From Reticulascus tulasneorum (taxonomy: Eukaryota > Ascomycota > Sordariomycetes > Glomerellales > Reticulascaceae): a stretch of DNA of 64,000 nt. Within the stretch, counting starts at the first letter, position 1; each line of letters begins with the position of its first letter. Made by a program: the position numbers and the translations under genes. Positions 61,901 to 64,000 of this stretch are shown here, piece after piece. The notes under the pieces were generated by a model. It did no database searches, was not told the origin of the DNA, and saw only the letters and a program-made list of their open reading frames with translations. The DNA is taken from contig LSAX01000004.1 of the NCBI GenBank assembly GCA_001557505.1, positions 2,480,001 to 2,544,000 on the forward strand, written 5' to 3'.

Positions 61901-62574
61901 AACACTTGTGCGGGTTGGCTCAATGAGATCTTTGACTGAACGCCGCCCCTCCGTTGTCGTTTCTGTAGCACTGGACGTCCTTCGTCGTCGACGTCCAAGG
62001 GTCGTTTTAATCCAGCACCAATGGTCAATGTACGCAGCTGCTGTGCTGTGGACTTGGTCAGGGCTTCTGAGCCGCCTTGAACAGTGAGAGATTTTGAGGC
62101 AGGCTCAGTTGCACCGTCATTATCGTCACTCCCACTTTCGCCCTCTTCCTGTGGCTCAACCCGTCTCTCATACAAGATCTCTTGCCTGTCGTGGCCTAGA
62201 TCTATGCCTGCATTCTCTTCCCTCAACGCACGGGTGAAAGCCTGTTTTTTGGTCTCTTTCCCCTGACCAAGGGTCCTTGAACTGGAGAATAGACTGGTAT
62301 CGATGTTCTGCTCTGCCAACTTGGCGAGCAACTCCCGACCTTCGTCCTTTCGCAGCTTGGTCTCGATGTACTTATCAAGTCGCTTGGCCTTTTTGCCACT
62401 GACTTTGGCACCGTTCTGCAGCTCCTGCCTGAGCAAGGCCTTTTTCTTTTCTAGTTCACTTTTTTCTTCGGGAACAATTTCCTCCTGGTTGGTATCCTCA
62501 TGACGGCCTCTTTGCTTGGCTCTCTCACGAGCCAGGACCTTATGTTTTCGTTGCCGCGGAACAAATTTGGCCAT
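58951..62574 (-). CDS. ECM16: DEAH-box RNA helicase Ecm16/Dhr1 (DHX37)
   Basis: A single exon encodes 1207 residues. The basic N-terminus (MAKFVPRQRKHKVLARERA) and a long acidic region (about residues 225-310) precede the helicase core. Core motifs are GSTGSGKTTQVPQFLYEAG (I), ITQPRRVAAVSM (Ia), DEAH in IIIDEAHERSVN (II), MSATLRIEDL (III), LATNVAETSLTIPGI (V) and QRSGRAGRTGPG (VI). An acidic insert follows at about residue 640. The winged-helix, ratchet and OB-fold parts (FPFPTPPERDSLKRSEKLLT, then EYVIYAYLQRAA) match the DHX37 group. The enzyme releases U3 snoRNA from pre-18S rRNA in the small-subunit processome. The gene is intron-free despite its length. Confidence 0.95.
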   Translation of the reverse strand: MAKFVPRQRKHKVLARERAKQRGRHEDTNQEEIVPEEKSELEKKKALLRQELQNGAKVSGKKAKRLDKYIETKLRKDEGRELLAKLAEQNIDTSLFSSSRTLGQGKETKKQAFTRALREENAGIDLGHDRQEILYERRVEPQEEGESGSDDNDGATEPASKSLTVQGGSEALTKSTAQQLRTLTIGAGLKRPLDVDDEGRPVLQKRQRRGGVQSKISLSQPAQVLNESELEEEWSGFTSDEDQEPTGNGSHADDDSVVQESDDEADPEGDSAVETASDGSSEDESETESDVDGEAESKERSSAFKAWAQQQRNEALGYQPIGSTSMILDIPQPKDFKPRPLEQDPLPLELQQTRNTARKAFSVAVIRSPEITEARLKLPVVAEEQKIMETIHDNDIVVICGSTGSGKTTQVPQFLYEAGYGSSNSPTPGMIGITQPRRVAAVSMSRRVAEELGSHSDRVAYQIRFEGTVDPKTAIKFMTDGVLLREVAHDIALRKYSAIIIDEAHERSVNTDILVGMLSRVIKLRSELAKEDPSVKPLKLIIMSATLRIEDLTENPVLFPSPPPVVEVEGRQHPVTIHFSRRTQHDYVEEAFRKVSRGHKKLPPGGILVFMTGQNEISQLSKQLKSAFGGFNSAAGPKVRIPANEAPLEAEDIEFGDVDDRNADAFDDSAFSDEEDEDDAEFDIEEEAGTGPLKMQVLPLYSLLPTREQLRVFETPPNGTRQVILATNVAETSLTIPGIRYVFDCGRSKERRYDRVSSVQSYEIGWISKASASQRSGRAGRTGPGHCYRLYSSAVYERDFQEFTDPELLRMPIEGIVLQLKSMRIQNVINFPFPTPPERDSLKRSEKLLTYLSAISSEGQVTRIGSTMSVFPLSPRFARILLVGHLQDCLPYTIALVAGLSAAEVFIPENQAVPAVVAQDESSFRTNAEVLAEDRRANIKRMFGAVHKNFCFLDDRSDAIKLLQVVGEFAHEPTEEWCERHFVRYKVLKEIQQLRRQIVDLLRTNIPAFASLKFQDQLDPPTAKQVTTLKQFVAAGFIDQVAIRADLAPIPPEHYRKPRRAIEVPYLPLIPVGTGQDVDKAVYIHPSSPLAHLSPQECPEYVIYAYLQRAATSGIESEKKPKTRMHSLTDITGAQLSTIAKGTPLLTFGKPIKEVNGSGGSSAVTGTVRECYVVPYIRAEGVGGQGWPLPMKKVKQRKVEGKGWVVE

Positions 62575-62968
62575 TTTTAGAGTTACCCTGGCTTATCTGA
62601 TCAATTTGTGCATATTTCATACGGCTTATTTAGCACGGGAGTAGCAGCCACTTTTGAAAATGTCCATGAACTTTTTCGGAGCTCATGAAATTTCGAGGGT
62701 CTAAGAGATCTGCCGCGTCTGACCACTCGATTGTTTACCCAATCGGGCTTAGTGCGGGGCATTCCTCCGAGCTGGATCCACCTTGGTCCAGGTTGACGTC
62801 CAGCGGTTGGAGACTTATGCATTTAATTAGTGTTTCTACTTCTATGCTCAATCTTGTGCGCTCACACCTTTCTTGACAACGTTCATGAATATCGAGTCAG
62901 ACGGATCTTAGCAATCTTTGGCGAAATATTTTTCGCATATCATAGAGACAAGGCTCTCGGGAGACACA
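62575..62968. promoter_or_regulatory. divergent promoter region ECM16 / PAC3-like gene
   Basis: These 394 bp separate two divergent starts. Words resembling the yeast RRPE ribosome-biogenesis element occur around 62685 (tgaaatttc), but the match is weak. No other motif was recognised. Confidence 0.45.
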
Positions 62969-63467
62969 ATGGAGACTGCTGGTGTAAGGGACGAGCCATT
63001 TCCCGCAAGGAGCAAACAGGCCTCGGGCCCAGTAAACGGTATTTCAACAGATGTTACATCGATATCCTTCTCCGACAAGGTATTGGTGACCATATCTCAA
63101 GAAGGTCGACTGGCACAATGGGTTTGGACTTTCAGACATTAGCGAGACATTCAATGCGGTTCTAACCAATGCTTAGATACAAGTCCCACTTTCAGCTTCC
63201 CAAGGCGGCATTGTTGATATGAATATACCAACAGCCGGTCTCGGTTTACTCCCGTCAACCCACTTAACTCCTAAAACTATGTTGGGAGGCGGCGGTGACG
63301 ACAGAGAGACTCTTGGCCAGCTCTACGCTGCCCAGATTGGCAGCATGATTTCGATGAGAAACCCCGATGATCGGAGAACGCTCGTTCTTGGACTTGGGCT
63401 CACCAAGGTTGATGTGGAGCGAGAGGCGTTCTTTGACACGATCGAGCTTGTGCAGAAAGTTCTATAA
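62969..63467 (+). CDS. proteasome assembly chaperone 3-like protein
   Basis: Two exons (62969-63121, 63177-63467) give 147 residues. The sequence follows the pattern of PSMG3/PAC3 (yeast Irc25/Poc3): TDVTSISFSDKVLVTISQEG, then LAQWIQVPLS across the junction, PKTMLGG, and RRTLVLGLGLTKVDVEREAF ending LVQKVL. PAC3 with PAC4 guides assembly of the alpha ring of the 20S proteasome. The intron (GTTTGG donor, CTTAG acceptor) is 55 nt and phase 0. PRE5, a subunit it would help place, is encoded 48 kb away. The assignment rests on motif order, as this family is weakly conserved. Confidence 0.8.
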
Positions 63468-64000
63468 ACAGATCCGGTAATTGCCCACCATGCATACGGT
63501 CGGGTCGAGACTCTTACAAGTCTACAAATACTGCTTACTCACTTGGATCCTCGCCAAAATACAGTTCAAATACCACTACTGATGGGCGCGGTTGATGGGC
63601 ACGCGCCGAACGCCCGGGCCATAACTGGGACTTAAGAAGTATTGTCATATGAGAGACCTAACGTACTTGGTGCCATCGTCCCGTTAAGGCCATTCTCGAC
63701 AATGTGACGAAACATGTCTTGAACCACGAAAGCATCTTGTTAAAGCTGACCAAATACGGACCCTGGAGGGATATGTTTTCACTGGTCCAAACCTGCTGAA
63801 ATGTGTTCTGGGCAGTACTGGAAAAATGCTTGTTCTGGAAGTCTAAGAGGCCCGGCTTGTCGACAGGACGCGTTAGAGAGAGGATGTTGGGACGATTACG
63901 CAAAAGCCAAGATATGCTCTTGAGTATATATCAATGCGTATTGATGATTGAAGCATCACTTAAGCCTTTGAGAACTTGCCATGTAAAACACTCATTAGAA
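63468..64000. other. end of window, no confident gene
   Basis: A minus-strand frame of 81 codons at 63658-63903 has plausible composition (LRNRPNILSLTRP) and could be an exon of a gene reaching beyond the window. I see no clear splice site or family signal to support it. Confidence 0.35.

Noticed and set aside
1..64000. tRNA, rRNA and CRISPR features
   Set aside because: I looked for T-loop and cloverleaf signals and repeat-spacer arrays by eye and found none convincing; tRNAscan-SE or Infernal would be decisive.

Overview
The window is nuclear DNA from a filamentous ascomycete (Pezizomycotina, probably Sordariomycetes). The reasons are short introns of about 48-150 nt with GTRNGT-like donors and CTAAC-like branch points, a HET-domain gene, closely packed conserved single-copy genes on both strands, and intergenic clusters of TAGGTA/TACCTA words. 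I could not assign a genus by eye. Gene structures were assembled by reading splice sites and protein-family continuity; no alignment was run.

Layout. 0-27 kb is gene-dense housekeeping DNA: a cut-off R/D-rich gene, ELP5 (tRNA wobble modification), a secreted aspartic protease, an ASXH-domain protein, SEC22, a zinc-finger-like orphan, a CLPTM1-family membrane protein, a LOG-type phosphoribohydrolase, PRE5, VPS55, para-aminobenzoate synthase, TRS120 and alpha-glucosidase I (GLS1). 27.2-34.3 kb is about 7.1 kb of normal-GC DNA with no gene I can support. It ends at a TATA box, a long CA/CT-rich leader and a 69-codon gene for an acidic protein with three GRSGYN repeats. 35-53 kb is dense again: MSS1, MAK16, MSO1, a small membrane ORF, GYP7, a HET gene, a very large Hsp90/sacsin-type ATPase (DUF3684 type) and an MMTAG-domain protein.

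53.5-56 kb is the accessory patch. An orphan ORF runs straight into a roughly 1.37-kb, extremely AT-rich element. Its GC-rich tips are inverted copies of each other: 35 bp perfect, about 89 bp recognisable, with almost only transition differences. The ORF's stop codon lies inside the left inverted repeat. 56-64 kb returns to ordinary genes: MED6, a six-exon SDR oxidoreductase, ECM16/DHR1 and a PAC3-like proteasome chaperone.

Themes. Vesicle traffic is over-represented (SEC22, VPS55, TRS120, MSO1, GYP7), as are ribosome and tRNA biogenesis (ELP5, MSS1, MAK16, ECM16) and the proteasome (PRE5, PAC3). These are scattered core genes, not a cluster. The parts most worth following up are the foldback element and the ORF it caps, and the GRSGYN repeat gene with its long upstream region.
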